From Metopolophium dirhodum (Eukaryota > Arthropoda > Insecta > Hemiptera > Aphididae), in contig NC_083567.1 in NCBI RefSeq assembly GCF_019925205.1, positions 4,340,001 to 4,404,000 on the forward strand: a stretch of 64,000 bases of DNA, in the 5' to 3' direction. Position numbers and translations under genes: made by a program. The notes under the pieces are model-generated. The model saw only the letters and a list, made by a program, of their open reading frames with translations, ran no database searches and was not told where the DNA came from. Shown here piece after piece: positions 36,190 to 47,408 of the stretch; position 1 is the stretch's first letter; each line of letters starts with the position of its first letter.

Positions 36190-37535
36190 TGTGGCAAAAT
36201 AGTATATTGTGTGGCGATGGCGAGAAGTGAGCTATTTCAGTGTGCGGCACGAGTCGCCACATTCCACCCAAGACTGAAATTGCCTTCCCACACGAGCCAC
36301 ACATATTATTTTTTTGTCACGCCTCTGCATTCATCGATTACGGCAAAGGTAATGCAACAACCAGACTATTCTACGAAAACAATATTTCATGAAAGAAACG
36401 ATTTGGTTTTATTTATTTTAGGCGTCATGCATGGAGGTTATAATATAAATATAAGATGTAACCAAAAGTTCATGTTCTGTAAAGACCGTGGTATATATTT
36501 CAGTATAAATAATAAAATTATTATAATAAAATAAAATTTGAATAAAAAAATGTAGGTTATAACGGCAAATGTAATGCACATTCAGGGATTTAAGAAACAA
36601 TCAGATTATTCTACGCATCATGCAAGGAGGTTATAATATGTACATAAGATGTAACCAAAAGTTTATGTCTTGTAAGGACCGTAGTATAGATTTTAGTGTC
36701 TGTGCAGAGGATGCACGTGATATGTGAGCTCAGTGCATTTTGGGATTTCCACTTTACCACCAGCTGGACGGAATAAGGTCGCTTTTCCAACGCTTCAACC
36801 GCTATCGAAAACCAAACTTTCGGTGCAGGTATCGGACAAAATAGTATATTGTGTGGCAAGGGCGGGAAGTGAGCTATTTCAGTCGCGGGCGACGGCTGCA
36901 TTTCGCCCAAGACTGAAATTGCCTTCCCACACGGGCCACACATACTATTTTTTGTCACGCCTCTGCGTTCATTGATCGTGCCATCACGGCAAAGATAATT
37001 CAGGCTAGGATCTATGCAACAACCAGACTATTCTACGAAAACAATATTTCATGAAAGAAACGATTTGGTTTTATTTATTTTAGGCGTCATGCATGTATGT
37101 TATAATATGAATATAAGATGTAATCAAAAGTTTATGTTTTGTAAGGACCGTGGTATAGATTTCAGTATAAATAAAATAAGAATAAAAAAATGTAATCAAG
37201 GCAAAGGTAATGCATTATCCGGGGATCTATGCAACAACCAAATTATTATACAAAAACAATTTCATGAAAGAAAAATGTTTAGGCGTCATGCAAAGAGGTT
37301 ATAATATGAATATAAGATGTAACCAAAAGTGTATGTTATATGAGGACCGTAGTGTAGATTTTAGTGTCTGTTCAGAGAATACGCGTGATATTTGAGCTCA
37401 GTACTCTTGGGGATTTCCACTTTACCACCTGTTACTTTTAGGGATTCCCATTTTACCGCCCGCTGGACGGAAAAACGTCGCTTTCCAACGCTTCAACCGT
37501 CGTTGAAAACTTAACTTTCGGTGCAGGCGTGACAA
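36190..37535 (+). repeat. A-B-B'-C higher-order tandem repeat, two copies
   Basis: Unit A (36190-36345; 36833-36988) contains AATAGTATATTGTGTGGC and CAAGACTGAAATTGCCTTCC. Unit B (36346-36540; about 37000-37195) contains CAACAACCAGACTATTCTAC, TTTCATGAAAGAAACGATTT and ATATAAGATGTAA. B' (36541-36716; 37196-37385) is a shortened B. Unit C (36717-36832; 37386-37535) contains GAGCTCAGT, GGGATTTCCACTTTACCACC and CAACGCTTCAACCG. The order A-B-B'-C occurs twice with a period of about 650 bp. The open frames inside are incidental. Confidence 0.8.
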
Positions 37536-38279
37536 AAAAGTTATTTTCGCCGAGACACGGGTCAAAGTCACGCTCCACGACTTTCGTTGTCCCGCGCGCC
37601 TGCCCAACCAACCGGTTCGTGGTATCGAACAGCCGAATTCCCCGCGGCGTGTAGTCAGGTCTGCTATTGCGACTTGCAAGCTATTCGCACCGTCGTATCG
37701 TTCGTTTGTGTCGATATAATATTATTGTTCCGGTCGAACGTGCTCATCAGCCAAGTCTCACCACCGTAGTGTGAAAACTATAGTAGGTTCATGTATGGCC
37801 AACCACCTTAGGTCACAGTAAGGACTAAGGACTAAAAGCCGTAATTGTAATTTCGAACGTGCTCGCAATTTACAACTGCGGTCGCTCCTCATTGTATGTA
37901 TTACGCATCGATTCGCCCGGCAGTATGCAGCGAGTGCGGATACGTCTCCGGTCCTGTGGATTTTTATATTGTGCTTGGTGGCATATTCCTGACGGCGGTA
38001 AATTCAACGGTGTTGGGATATTTTGTTCCGCGCGATAATTTGTTCCCTTTGGAGACATTTTGTTCCGTTTTTGGATTTTTTTGTTCTTCTATATGGAGAC
38101 ATTTTGATTCTTTTTAACATTTTAACAAAAATAAAGTAAGGGTTTTTTGTTCCTTTAATTAAAAATCAAAAACGGAACAAAATGACCTAGTGCGACATTT
38201 TGTTTCGCGGGGATATTTTGTTCCCCTCGTAGGATTTTTTATTCAGTTTTGTGAATAATTTAAGCCTTTTATAAAATTG
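37536..38279. other. GC-balanced, unassigned; repeated ATTTTGTTCC motifs at the right
   Basis: About 37540-38060 is less AT-rich than its surroundings, with short open frames on both strands and no known domain. It could hold a promoter and first exon. From 38015 to 38240 the motif ATTTTGTTCC recurs on both strands, with CATTTTGTTCCGTTT near 38056 pairing with AAACGGAACAAAATG near 38170. This looks like a small inverted-repeat element. Confidence 0.35.
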
Positions 38280-38284
38280 TATAG

Positions 38285-38765
38285 CGGAAAAAAATATCCT
38301 ATATTAAAGTGGAGGTCAGAGGCATGCTCAGGAATATTTAACGGAGGAAAGGGGTTGAAAAATAATAAGTAATATGAAAGTATTCAAAACACTAAATAAG
38401 TTTAAACTCGAATACTATAGAATCATGCTAATACGAGTCGTAAGTATTTAGTCACGTCTTTAGTCGCCGCTCGTTATTAGTGTACCTATATTAAAAAATT
38501 ATATATCGTGGTTAAAATGTAAGTCTCATAAGGGATTGTAAAATATTGTATGTCCAATTGAAAAACAAGTTGGTAAATACTTAATAGTAAAATTTTTACT
38601 TTTAAATTGTATTTATTTTTACTTTTTAGGAGCACTAATTGTTTACATTTTTAAATTTGATTATATACATTTTTTGTTTAGTATAAATAATAAAATATTA
38701 TCCTATAATACAGTAGAGGTCAGAGGCATACTCAGAAATATTCAATGGAAGAAAGGGGGTTGAAA
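38285..38765 (+). repeat. Direct repeat of about 70 bp, 410 bp apart
   Basis: At 38293-38352 and 38703-38762 the sequence contains GAGGTCAGAGGCAT(G/A)CTCAG followed by AATATT and GGGGTTGAAA. Both copies may be ends of the same small transposon family, since GGCATACTCAG resembles the ends near 42951. Confidence 0.55.
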
Positions 38766-39027
38766 TATATTTCATGTTGTGCTCAATTTGTTTATATATT
38801 TTATTGATAAATATATGTATAGGTAGTAGGACCAAGTACTTACATAAGCGTTACTAGGGTTACAATTCGGTGGGGGATACAGCCTCCTTAGCAAGACTAT
38901 CTATTTAAAATAACCCATAGGTTCACAATATTATCTAAATCAATAAGGAACATTTTTTCTTGTTGGGGGGGGGGGGGTACTAAATTGTAGTCAAGGGGCT
39001 AAGCACCCTTTAGTTGCACCACTGACT

Positions 39028-40525
39028 AAGTACTTGGTAGTTTTGCAAGATAAGACTATAAGAGGAGTACTATTAAGATAGACATAAACCTTATTTTAAC
39101 AAAACATATATTAATATACATGGACGACACATTGTCTGGAGTTGTAAGTGAATAATAATTAAATATACCAAAATAAATGTTGTTTTAATATATTAATGTT
39201 TGTGTTTAGGCTACTATACTACTATAGTAAACTAAAAATCTAAAAAATGTTGTTTATTGGCACACAAAATGGTTATAATGTAATATGTCGAAGAGCTGCT
39301 AATAAACAAACAACTACCTAAACATATGTTTTTTTGAATTAGGAACATTTTATAGCGGTACTACAATTGTATCAGCAGCACAACACCTAATAATTGATAT
39401 TTTAAACCCCTAATCACTATTTATTTTAGATTCTCGACGCACCAATCAAATAATTCGTGATGCGCGAAAAGTGATTATTCTCTCGTAGAATAGACTGTTT
39501 GGCTGTCAATTATCATGTGTTCTAAATCGGTTGTCATTCCCCCACACCACGCACATGAGTAGAAGTACACATCCGATGGTCAAAACTGGTTATATTTCGC
39601 AGTGGTGCACGGCTTATAAATATCCAACATTTCCATACGAAAATAATAATATTATCAATGAATTTTGATTTAGATTCTTCCATCTGTTGAAAAAAAACCC
39701 TTTACCCTTCAAAATTATAAATTATTTATCTTTTTTTCTAATTTAGATTGTATTTATACTATGACAAAATACATGTATATAAATTGTAGATACATATTGT
39801 ATTACCAGGTGTAGTAGCTAAAAATAGTTTGTTAATATCAATAAAAAAAACCACATGTATTTATTTTATACCCAATTTTCTTTATGCTACTTACGAGTAA
39901 ATGGCCAACTGTCCATTGGTTTTCCATACTCAGTGGATTTTGATGTGAAAGATCTATATACAACATTTTTACAAGATGTCTCTCATTTTACGATGAATGT
40001 AATATTTATATATTGATTAATTAGTTTATTTATTTTTTTTTGTCTGTCATCTCCTTTTAGGACAATAAAAATGCTTGACCTATAATGACATATAATGACC
40101 CGGGAATCAACTCACCTACAGCGAGGGATTATGTTTAATTTACTTTACCGCCTTTAGTAGTTTTTATAGTTATGCAAACAAGAATATATATTATTATTCA
40201 TAAGTATTGACATGTGCGTGCGTGTGCGAGTATTGCGATTTACAATGATTTCGGAAATACACACTAATGTTAATTTACTAATAACTATTCACACATAGAC
40301 ATAGCCCAAATGTTGATGTCATGGTAATTGCCTAAATATTACTCCCTATAACATGATACGCTGGAGCTTTATTTTGGTTTATTTAATTATCATTCACTTA
40401 CAACTCCAGACAATGAATCATCTATATGCAACAATATAGTTTGTTCAAATAAGATTTATATTTGTCTTAATAATACCCCCCTTGGCCCCTTATCTTGAAA
40501 AACTACCAAGTATACTTATCTAAAA
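39028..40525. mobile_element. 1.5-kb fold-back element
   Basis: The left arm (39028-39180) contains ACTTGGTAGTTTTGCAAGATAA, CATTGTCTGGAGTTGTAAGTG and ACCAAAATAAA. The right arm (40366-40525) is the inverted copy: TTATTTTGGTTTATTTAATTAT, CACTTACAACTCCAGACAATG, TTATCTTGAAAAACTACCAAGT. The interior of about 1.2 kb is AT-rich with no coding sequence. The region just left (to 39025) ends in TAGTTGCACCACTGA, the usual end of a separate hAT-like MITE. Confidence 0.75.
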
Positions 40526-40639
40526 CTGCCAAACAGTTATGAGAACAAAATGTGTCTTATTACACCCAGTGTGCATCGAATACATTTTCTTCAGGTAAAT
40601 TATTAGTCTTATTTTATAGTGTATAACAATCAAAAACTG

Positions 40640-41985
40640 AAATCCATAATACAGAGACCCACTTGTAACCTGTACAGCAGAGCGACATCCACTTACCCAC
40701 TTTTTATTTTTGTGTCTGTCATCACCTTTTAGGACAGTAAAAATAAATAGATTTTCTTCAACAGTATCTTTTCTGTTGGGAAAGTGAATCTAGTTGGTAC
40801 TTTGGGGGATCAAAAGTAAAAAAGGTGGGTAAGTGGATGTCACTCTGTTATACAGTAGGTTACAAGTGGGTCACTGTAATGGATGGTGTAAAATTTGAAT
40901 TCAATGATATAATATCATTGTATAAGAAAAACGATTCTGAGCGAAAACGGTCAGTCAGCCTATGATATTTGATGATATTATTGTGAATAAAGTAAATTAT
41001 ATTTAATCTATTTACGTGAAGCATTGTTTTAAATTTTCAATTCTTAGCTATAAAAGTTGAATATTTTATAAATTTTTAACTACAAAATAATTATTAAATT
41101 TAAAATTTGATAAATTTTTTTAAAATTTAAAATTTAAAAGCTTATAAAGAAAACTGTGCCTATGTATTTTTAATATTTTTCCACTGCTATTGTAACAATA
41201 TATCACAGGAGCCTTGCATTAAATTTTCACGCTTTTTTACCGAACAAATAAAATTTAATTGATATTTATAGAAAAAAAAACTAGGAAAATTGAAAACTGA
41301 CAATGTCCGTAAACAGCTCAAAAAGAGTCAAATTATTTTATCGTGTATAAAAAATGCTAATATAAACATTCAATGAAATTTTCAAGTATCTACAGTCATT
41401 CGTTTTTTAATCACAATAAAATAAGGAAATCGTTACCTACATAAGATATCGAGTGAATATCAAATGTTGTAAAAATATGAATTTCAAACGCTCATAAAAA
41501 TTTAATTTGATTTGCTTGTAGATATTTTTTTGTTGATAAAGGTAGACAAACTTTTGAGGAATCTTGTATTACATTTTCGAATTATAGAAAATATTTTATG
41601 AATTCTTAACTTAAAATAATTTGCTCATTTTCGTGATTTTTCCGTATTTTGTCAATATTTGAACTTGAAATGCTTATAAAAAAAAACTGTGGCTAAGGAT
41701 TTTTAATATTTTTCAAATGTCGTAGAAGCCTTGTATTAAATTGTCAAGTATTTTTACTCAACAAATAAAGTTTTATTGACATTCATAGAAAAAAAGACTA
41801 ATAAAATTGGAAACTGAAAATGTTCTTAAACAGTTCAAAACAAATAAATTCCCGTTTTCCCTTAACTTTTCTTTTGTTTTTCCTGGCACTTTTGAAAACT
41901 ATTGAAAATTTGAAAATTTGACCTTCCGAATGCACCAACTAGATTCACTTTCCCATCGAACAAGATACTGTTGAAGAATCAATCT
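40640..41985 (+). repeat. 1.4-kb repeat family, copy 2, with an inverted stub
   Basis: From about 40815 the copy runs in the plus direction: GGTGGGTAAGTGGATGTC, GATGGTGTAAAATTTGAAT, and so on to about 41985. Immediately left, 40640-40815 holds only the two ends of a minus-strand copy (GACCCACTTGTAACCTG, then CTGTCATCACCTTTTAGGAC) joined together. So an internally deleted inverted copy abuts a nearly full copy. No coding function is seen. Confidence 0.7.
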
Positions 41986-42472
41986 AGACCTTACGGGAGC
42001 GTGGTGAGTCAAAGCTCGTGTAGTACGACGGGTGCAGTATATTTATAACCGGATTTTACGACAATAACAGCAATTTTTTCCAAACAGGGGAGTATAATTT
42101 AACAAAAATATCTATTAAAATTTAAAAGTAAATTATCTAAATATATACAAATAACCTCTAATATGTAAAAATATGTAGGTAGATGCTATATATATATACA
42201 TAATTAATAATTATGCATCATTTTGGTAATATTTCTATTGTTGAATGATTGGATTACCATCACTCATGACCATACTGATCTACTCTACGGAGTAGATAAC
42301 CATGCTCATGAAAAATATGTATACACATACGAATCCGCACCTTCATAATAATAATTAGTTTCATTTTTCAAATTATTTCTTAAAAAATTTAGAAATCACT
42401 GTTGATCAATATCAATGCAACAAAAATGTATAATGAAACTGTAATAATTCGTATCAATAAATTAATACATAC

Positions 42473-42572
42473 TTATCTTCTGTGAATCTTTAATTGCAGT
42501 AGCTGGCATAGCCCAAATTTCAATAACTAGAATTACAATAAACGTTATAAAAATATTCTTAATAAAAATCAT
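42473..42572 (-). CDS. Candidate first exon encoding a signal peptide
   Basis: On the minus strand an ATG at 42572 opens a frame with N-terminal MIFIKNIFITFIVILVIEIW and then AMPATAIKDSQK. It has a Lys at position 5, a strongly hydrophobic core and an A-T-A site that fits signal-peptide cleavage near residue 26. The frame meets a splice-donor-like GTATGT at 42472, which would leave 33 codons plus one base (phase 1). A secreted small protein is suggested, as is common for aphid salivary effectors, but no further exons were identified to the left. The peptide could be chance in AT-rich DNA. Confidence 0.4.
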
Positions 42573-43099
42573 TTTGATTTAATACGAGAGAATATAATGC
42601 AAAGTAATATGAACGTTGAACAATAAATAAAATTAAATAATATTTCCTGATTTCTTTTACAAGTGATCTAACTCATAGTGCCATACACAGCCTATTCAAT
42701 ACCCCCTCAGCACAAAATAATCACAAATGTTCACATTTGTAAGTTGTTTATTTAAACGCTACACAGGTGTATATTTCTTAGACATTTTTTATTATTGTAT
42801 ACATTATACAATTATTCAATCCATTACCACAAAAATCTAGTTATATATCGTGTTGGTACAAAATATCTTGTACACCTGCAGTATATTATGTATATCCACA
42901 GAAGATCTGCAGAGCCCGATACGTATCGACTATCATTATACCATAATATACAGTGGCATACGCAGGATTTTTCAATGTGAGGGGCTTGAAATTTAGTTAC
43001 AATTTTATTTTTGTTTTGTCCAGTCTAATAATTTCAGACGTTTATTCGAGGTATTTTAAAATGTTTTTAACTTTTCAACTTTTCTGGTAGAAAAAATGC

Positions 43100-43168
43100 A
43101 AAACGTGCTACGTTGTTTAAATAATTATTGTATTAGTGTTCAACGTGTCCTTCACCGCGATCACTACA
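43100..43168 (+). mobile_element. Remnant of the 5' LTR (last 69 bp)
   Basis: This matches the end of the 3' LTR (49907-49975) from AACGTGCTACG to GCGATCACTACA with few differences. The first 680 or so bases of the 5' LTR, including its promoter, are gone. Directly downstream CAAATTTGGTGTCAGGTGTG occupies the primer-binding-site position. The tRNA used is not assigned. Confidence 0.8.
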
Positions 43169-43536
43169 CAAATTTGGTGTCAGGTGTGGGGTTTTTCGAT
43201 ATCAAATGAAAAAAGTTGATTTTTCCATATAAGTAATTTGAGACCCACCGACGAACCACGTTCAACGTCATCAAGAGTTTCACGCCGAATTGTACAAACA
43301 ATTTGGTTTCCACATCAATCCAGCCGAAAAGGTCAGTTCAAGGGACAACGTCCACGGAACATACCAAGCCAGCAGAGCTTGTTCACGGAGTGCAGTCCAA
43401 GGAGGATTTCCAAACGAAACCAGAGCAGTTTTAAGGGACGCATTCTTCCACCTACCGCCAGATGGACCAAGTGTAAGTTATTAATATTAAAATATACTTA
43501 GTCAAATCTGTTGTGAGTTAAGGTTGTATACTGTAG
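43169..43536 (+). other. Leader of the LTR element with PBS-like site
   Basis: The non-coding leader lies between the 5' LTR remnant and gag. TGGTGTCAGGTGTGGGG begins five bases after the LTR end and is the likely primer-binding site. GTAAGT at 43473-43478 is a good splice donor, as expected for elements that make env from a spliced RNA. The short open frames here are probably incidental. Confidence 0.5.
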
Positions 43537-44691
43537 ATGTATACAAGGAGTAAAGGGTTAAGTACAGGCGACCCAGAGTTAAAAGAACCTGAATCAGATT
43601 CAGTTTTAACGGATACAATAAATTCCGAGGGTTCTGATAATACAGAAAACAGTACAATCAATACGGGTGTGTTGATAAATTTGGATCAAACTATTACTAG
43701 GATTTTGTTAGATACATCCGACACTATGGTTAATCAGTTAGATTTCATTACTGCCTTGAGGTTCCTACCCGAATTCTCAGAAGGGAATGAAACGGACCTA
43801 GCATCTTTTATTTCGCAATGTAAATTTGTATTTTCCAAAATACCTGATACAATGACACCTGATATTTTAGGTGCCGTACTCACTAAGTTAAAGGGGAAAG
43901 CTTTTGACGCGGTTAGGTATCGGGAGATTAGTAGTTGGGAAGAATTAAAATCGCATTTGGGAAAAATATTTAGTACAACCCATTCATTACAATACTTACG
44001 TGGGCAGCTAAACACTATGAAGTTAGGTCAGTATGAATCAATAAAAGATTTTGCTCAACGTATCGAAAAATCGTGTCAAGAATTGACACGGGCATTAACC
44101 ATAGGAAAAAGCGCGGCAGAAGCCAAAATACACGCACAATCAGTACAAGAGCACGCGCTCAGCGTGTTTATAGGTGCAGTACAGGAACCCATTAAAATAA
44201 TATTACTATCGCGCAATGTTAGTAATTTTGAAGAAGCCGTTTTACTTGCGATAGAACAGGAGGCCGTTTTTGCAAAAACAACAACGCCGACAAAACCTGA
44301 GTATAAAAATAATTTTCGAAATAATACGCGGAACAATTTTAAAACCAATTTCCGAAAAACAGGAGATCGACCGAATGTCGATAAAAGTACAATCAAATGT
44401 TTTCGGTGCGACCGAATAGGTCATTACGCTAATGAGTGTAGGACTTTAGAGCAAAATATTTTAAACAAACCGGATATTAAAAAGGAGTATACGGGTCAGG
44501 TTAAGTTCTGCAAATATTGCAAATTAAAAAATCACGACATCAGTGAATGTCGAAAATTAAGAGAAAGAAAAAATTCCGAGGGGGAGCCTTCAGGAAGTTC
44601 AGGTAATTCTACGTCGCATACAATAGGCGAAATTAAAAATAACGTACGAATTATCATACCAATTAACGCCGAACACATTATATGTACCTAG
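43537..44691 (+). CDS. gag: gag of the errantivirus-like element
   Basis: The frame is intact over 384 codons. Gag forms the particle and packages the RNA. Residues about 60-250 look like the helical capsid domain of Ty3/gypsy gag (retrotrans_gag-like, with a W-E-E-L-K segment near residue 132 and QYESIKDFAQRIEKSC near 166-181). Two zinc knuckles of the form C-x2-C-x4-H-x4-C follow: CFRCDRIGHYANEC near residue 288 and CKYCKLKNHDISEC near 325. A Ser/Gly-rich tail precedes the TAG. The start is the ATG after the leader. The protease lies in the +1 frame and its open sequence overlaps the gag end. Confidence 0.82.
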   Translation: MYTRSKGLSTGDPELKEPESDSVLTDTINSEGSDNTENSTINTGVLINLDQTITRILLDTSDTMVNQLDFITALRFLPEFSEGNETDLASFISQCKFVFSKIPDTMTPDILGAVLTKLKGKAFDAVRYREISSWEELKSHLGKIFSTTHSLQYLRGQLNTMKLGQYESIKDFAQRIEKSCQELTRALTIGKSAAEAKIHAQSVQEHALSVFIGAVQEPIKIILLSRNVSNFEEAVLLAIEQEAVFAKTTTPTKPEYKNNFRNNTRNNFKTNFRKTGDRPNVDKSTIKCFRCDRIGHYANECRTLEQNILNKPDIKKEYTGQVKFCKYCKLKNHDISECRKLRERKNSEGEPSGSSGNSTSHTIGEIKNNVRIIIPINAEHIICT

Positions 44692-46117
44692 GTCTAAGGA
44701 CTTTATACCTAGCGAAGGTAAATTTTTGATAGATAGCGGCGCGGATATGAATATTATTAAATTATCGATATTAAAAGACCATATAGTTGTTAATGAAGTC
44801 GAAAAACGACTCATAAAAGGAATAAGCGCGACTACAATATTAACTATAGGAACAGTAGTGGTCGACGTTTTTATTAAAGACGAAAAGTTTAACGTAAAAT
44901 TCGATATTGTCTATGACGATTTTCCTATACCTGAAGCAGGCATCTTAAGTATAGCATTTCTAAAAAATAATTAAGCTATAACTGATTGGGATAAAGGAGT
45001 ACTAATTATACCCGAACCCATAGAGAACAAAGTCGAATCTATTATAATACCTGCGCGCAGCAATTGCGTGTTACAGGTCAAAGCCGATGAGATAATACAG
45101 TCTAATTTAGTAGCGATTAAAACATATGCTATAAACGACGATGTTATAATAGCAAATAGTTTAAGCCCGGTGTGCGACAACACCATAATAAGTAATATAA
45201 TTAACATATCCGAACAATCATTTATTATTGACGAATTAACCACGAGTAATTTGAAATGGGAGCCATATACGGATAAGATTTTTTTTATTAATAAGGATCA
45301 CGAGCCGGTAGATAGGAGTCACCCGGGCCGAATAACATTATTAAACGATTTAATTAAAACTGAACATTTGAATAAGGAAGAAAAACAAAACATTATAAGC
45401 ATTTGTAATGAGTATTCTGATATTTTCCACCTAGAGGGGGACCTATTGACTGCAACGGACGTTGTAACCCATAAAATTAATACACCACGGTTAACGAAAC
45501 ATGAGATTACGACCCAAATGAAATTCACGAACGAAAACAAATTTATTGTAGTTAATAAAGATAATCGAATAACCGTATTGTATAAATTTAAAGAAACACA
45601 TTTAACCGAATTAACGGGGGAACAGTTTTTTCTGGCTATAGACGAACTAAAAACATTTAGCGAAACAAATGGAATAAATCCATTTTCCATTACTCGTTTT
45701 GAGGGGTTAACGACACTTACCAACTTTGAGCGTATTAGAACCATGTTCAGGTACGTGTTCAAGAGAACCGAGGTATGTATAAAAATCTATACCGAGCAAA
45801 GCTGGACCGCAGAAGAGCGGGAGCGTATCATATTATATGAATATCAAAGCACTCCGATTGGGGGGCACTCTGGTGTATCACGGACTGTGAAACGATTACA
45901 GATAAACTACAATTGGAAAAAGTTAAAAAAAGACGTTAAAAAATATATTAGGAATTGTGACATATGTCAGAAAAATAAGTCGCATATCAGGACGAAACAA
46001 CCTATGATTATCACCTCGACGGTAACAAAACCGTTCGAACGTATATGCTTAGACATATTGGGTCAATTACCACCCACGACAGGGGGGAAACACGTACATC
46101 TTAACACTACAAGATGA
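44690..46117 (+). pseudogene. pol: pol, first part: protease and integrase N-terminus, RT/RNase H deleted
   Basis: The aspartic protease shows FLIDSGADMN (44723-44752) and ends at an in-frame TAA (44972-44974). The same frame reopens at once and stays open to 46117. It passes from the usual pre-RT linker (EYSDIFHLEGDLLTATDVVT, HKINT) straight to sequence normally found after RNase H. The catalytic RT and RNase H core, roughly 400-500 codons, is therefore missing without loss of frame. The integrase zinc domain follows (GGHSGV...CDICQKNK, an H-H-C-C pattern) and the first catalytic Asp in ERICLDILG. A frameshift occurs near 46085-46095, by a G-run. Confidence 0.8.
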
Positions 46118-46848
46118 ATTATCACGGTACTCGCTAGCAATGGCGTTAGTCACCACTGATGCGTCTACGGTAGCGCAAGCCTTCGTAGAACATTTTCGGA
46201 ATTCCGACTTCAATACTCACCGACTGTGGTACTAATTTTTTATCGGATATTTTCAAAAATATGTGCAAGCTATTAGATATAGAAAAATCTAAAACGACGC
46301 CGTGGCACCCTCAGACGAATGGTTTTCTCGAACGAAGTCACGCCACTTTGAAATCATATTTACGTAGTTTTGTGGACAAGGACAACGTTGGGATAGGTTG
46401 TTAACATACGCGATGTTTTGCTATAACACAACAGTTCATACGTCAACCTCGTATACACCGTACGAATTAGTATTCGGGCGAAAACCGAATATTCCGTCGT
46501 CATTTCATAGGGAACCCGAAGCACATTACAATTATGATAATTATGTACTCGATTTAAAACGAATTATGCAGGAAGCGTATAAACTGGCACGCGCCAATTT
46601 AGTTAAAAAGAAAGAAAATAATAAGCATTACTACGATAAAAATTCACTCGCGATTAATATACAAGTAGGGGACAAAGTCCTAGTAAAAAGAGCATATTAA
46701 CAAACGTAACACGTTGAGTAGAAATTGGACGGGCCCATACGAAGTACTCGCGGTACACGATAACGAAAACATTACTATTAACAAAGGTCGTAAGGGTTAC
46801 CGTATACATATAAACAATGTTAAATTGTTTTATGAAACCGAACTATGA
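46096..46848 (+). pseudogene. pol: pol, second part: integrase core and C-terminus
   Basis: After the frameshift the integrase continues in pieces: LQDELSRYSLAMALVTTDAS (from about 46102); the second catalytic Asp in TDCGTNFLSDIF (about 46224); and the catalytic Glu in PWHPQTNGFLERSHATLKS (about 46303-46356). Another shift follows, then YNTTVHTSTSYTPYELVFGR (46398-46700), and a final piece ending VKLFYETEL with the stop at 46846-46848. This covers the D-D-E core and the tail that binds the integrase target. At least three shifts make it inactive. Its stop overlaps the ATG of the next frame (ATGA). Confidence 0.8.
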
Positions 46849-47153
46849 GGAAAGTTATTCAATTTTTTTTTTTGCATAAAGTAGTAATAGATAATAGATA
46901 TATACATATTAGTAGAAATAATAGTGGGGTTTTTTTTTTTAGTATGATAAGAAACTTCTTTATGATTATTTTGCTTTGCATCAACAGAACCCCAGTGGGA
47001 CAAGCTACCATTATTTACCGAGAGGTAGAACCACCGGTGGTTAAGGGACATGAGAGTGAAGAAGAGTTAAGAGCGGGTCGCACCCTAGCGTGGCGAGTTA
47101 CAACCGAATTTTACGAAAACAAACCCCAAATAGACACACAAGCATGGCAGTAA
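46845..47153 (+). pseudogene. env: Start of the third ORF (env region), with a hydrophobic leader
   Basis: The frame opens with an ATG overlapping the pol stop. It contains an internal Met followed by a signal-peptide-like hydrophobic run (MIRNFFMIILLCI, near 46942) and ends at 47153. The product would be the N-terminal surface part of the envelope protein. Direct sequence similarity is weak. The position after pol and the hydrophobic leader are the main evidence. The following 250 bp to about 47400 are AT-rich and not coding. Confidence 0.5.
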
Positions 47154-47408
47154 TACGGGATGAGGTGCATGTTAAAACTAAGGGGAATGGCTAGACGCAG
47201 GCATAATACCAGGATCAGAACGAATTTATTTTTTATTTTTTTTTATTATTTTATTGTATCCTATTAGTATATGGATAGTTATTCAAATATAAGACCGACT
47301 ATGCATAACTAAAAAACACATATGTTTTTTTTATTTTTTTTCCAATGGTTTTTTTTTTAAAAATTACGTGATTTTATCTGCAGAAACGAAACGCATAAAC
47401 TCGTCGTT

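Noticed and set aside
36145..37304. Open frames of 80-130 codons in the higher-order repeat
   Set aside because: They follow the repeat units, differ between copies and change frame, so coding is unlikely.
43238..43501. Open frames in the leader of the LTR element as a pre-gag gene
   Set aside because: Two overlapping short frames with no domain in the usual leader position. Treated as leader sequence.
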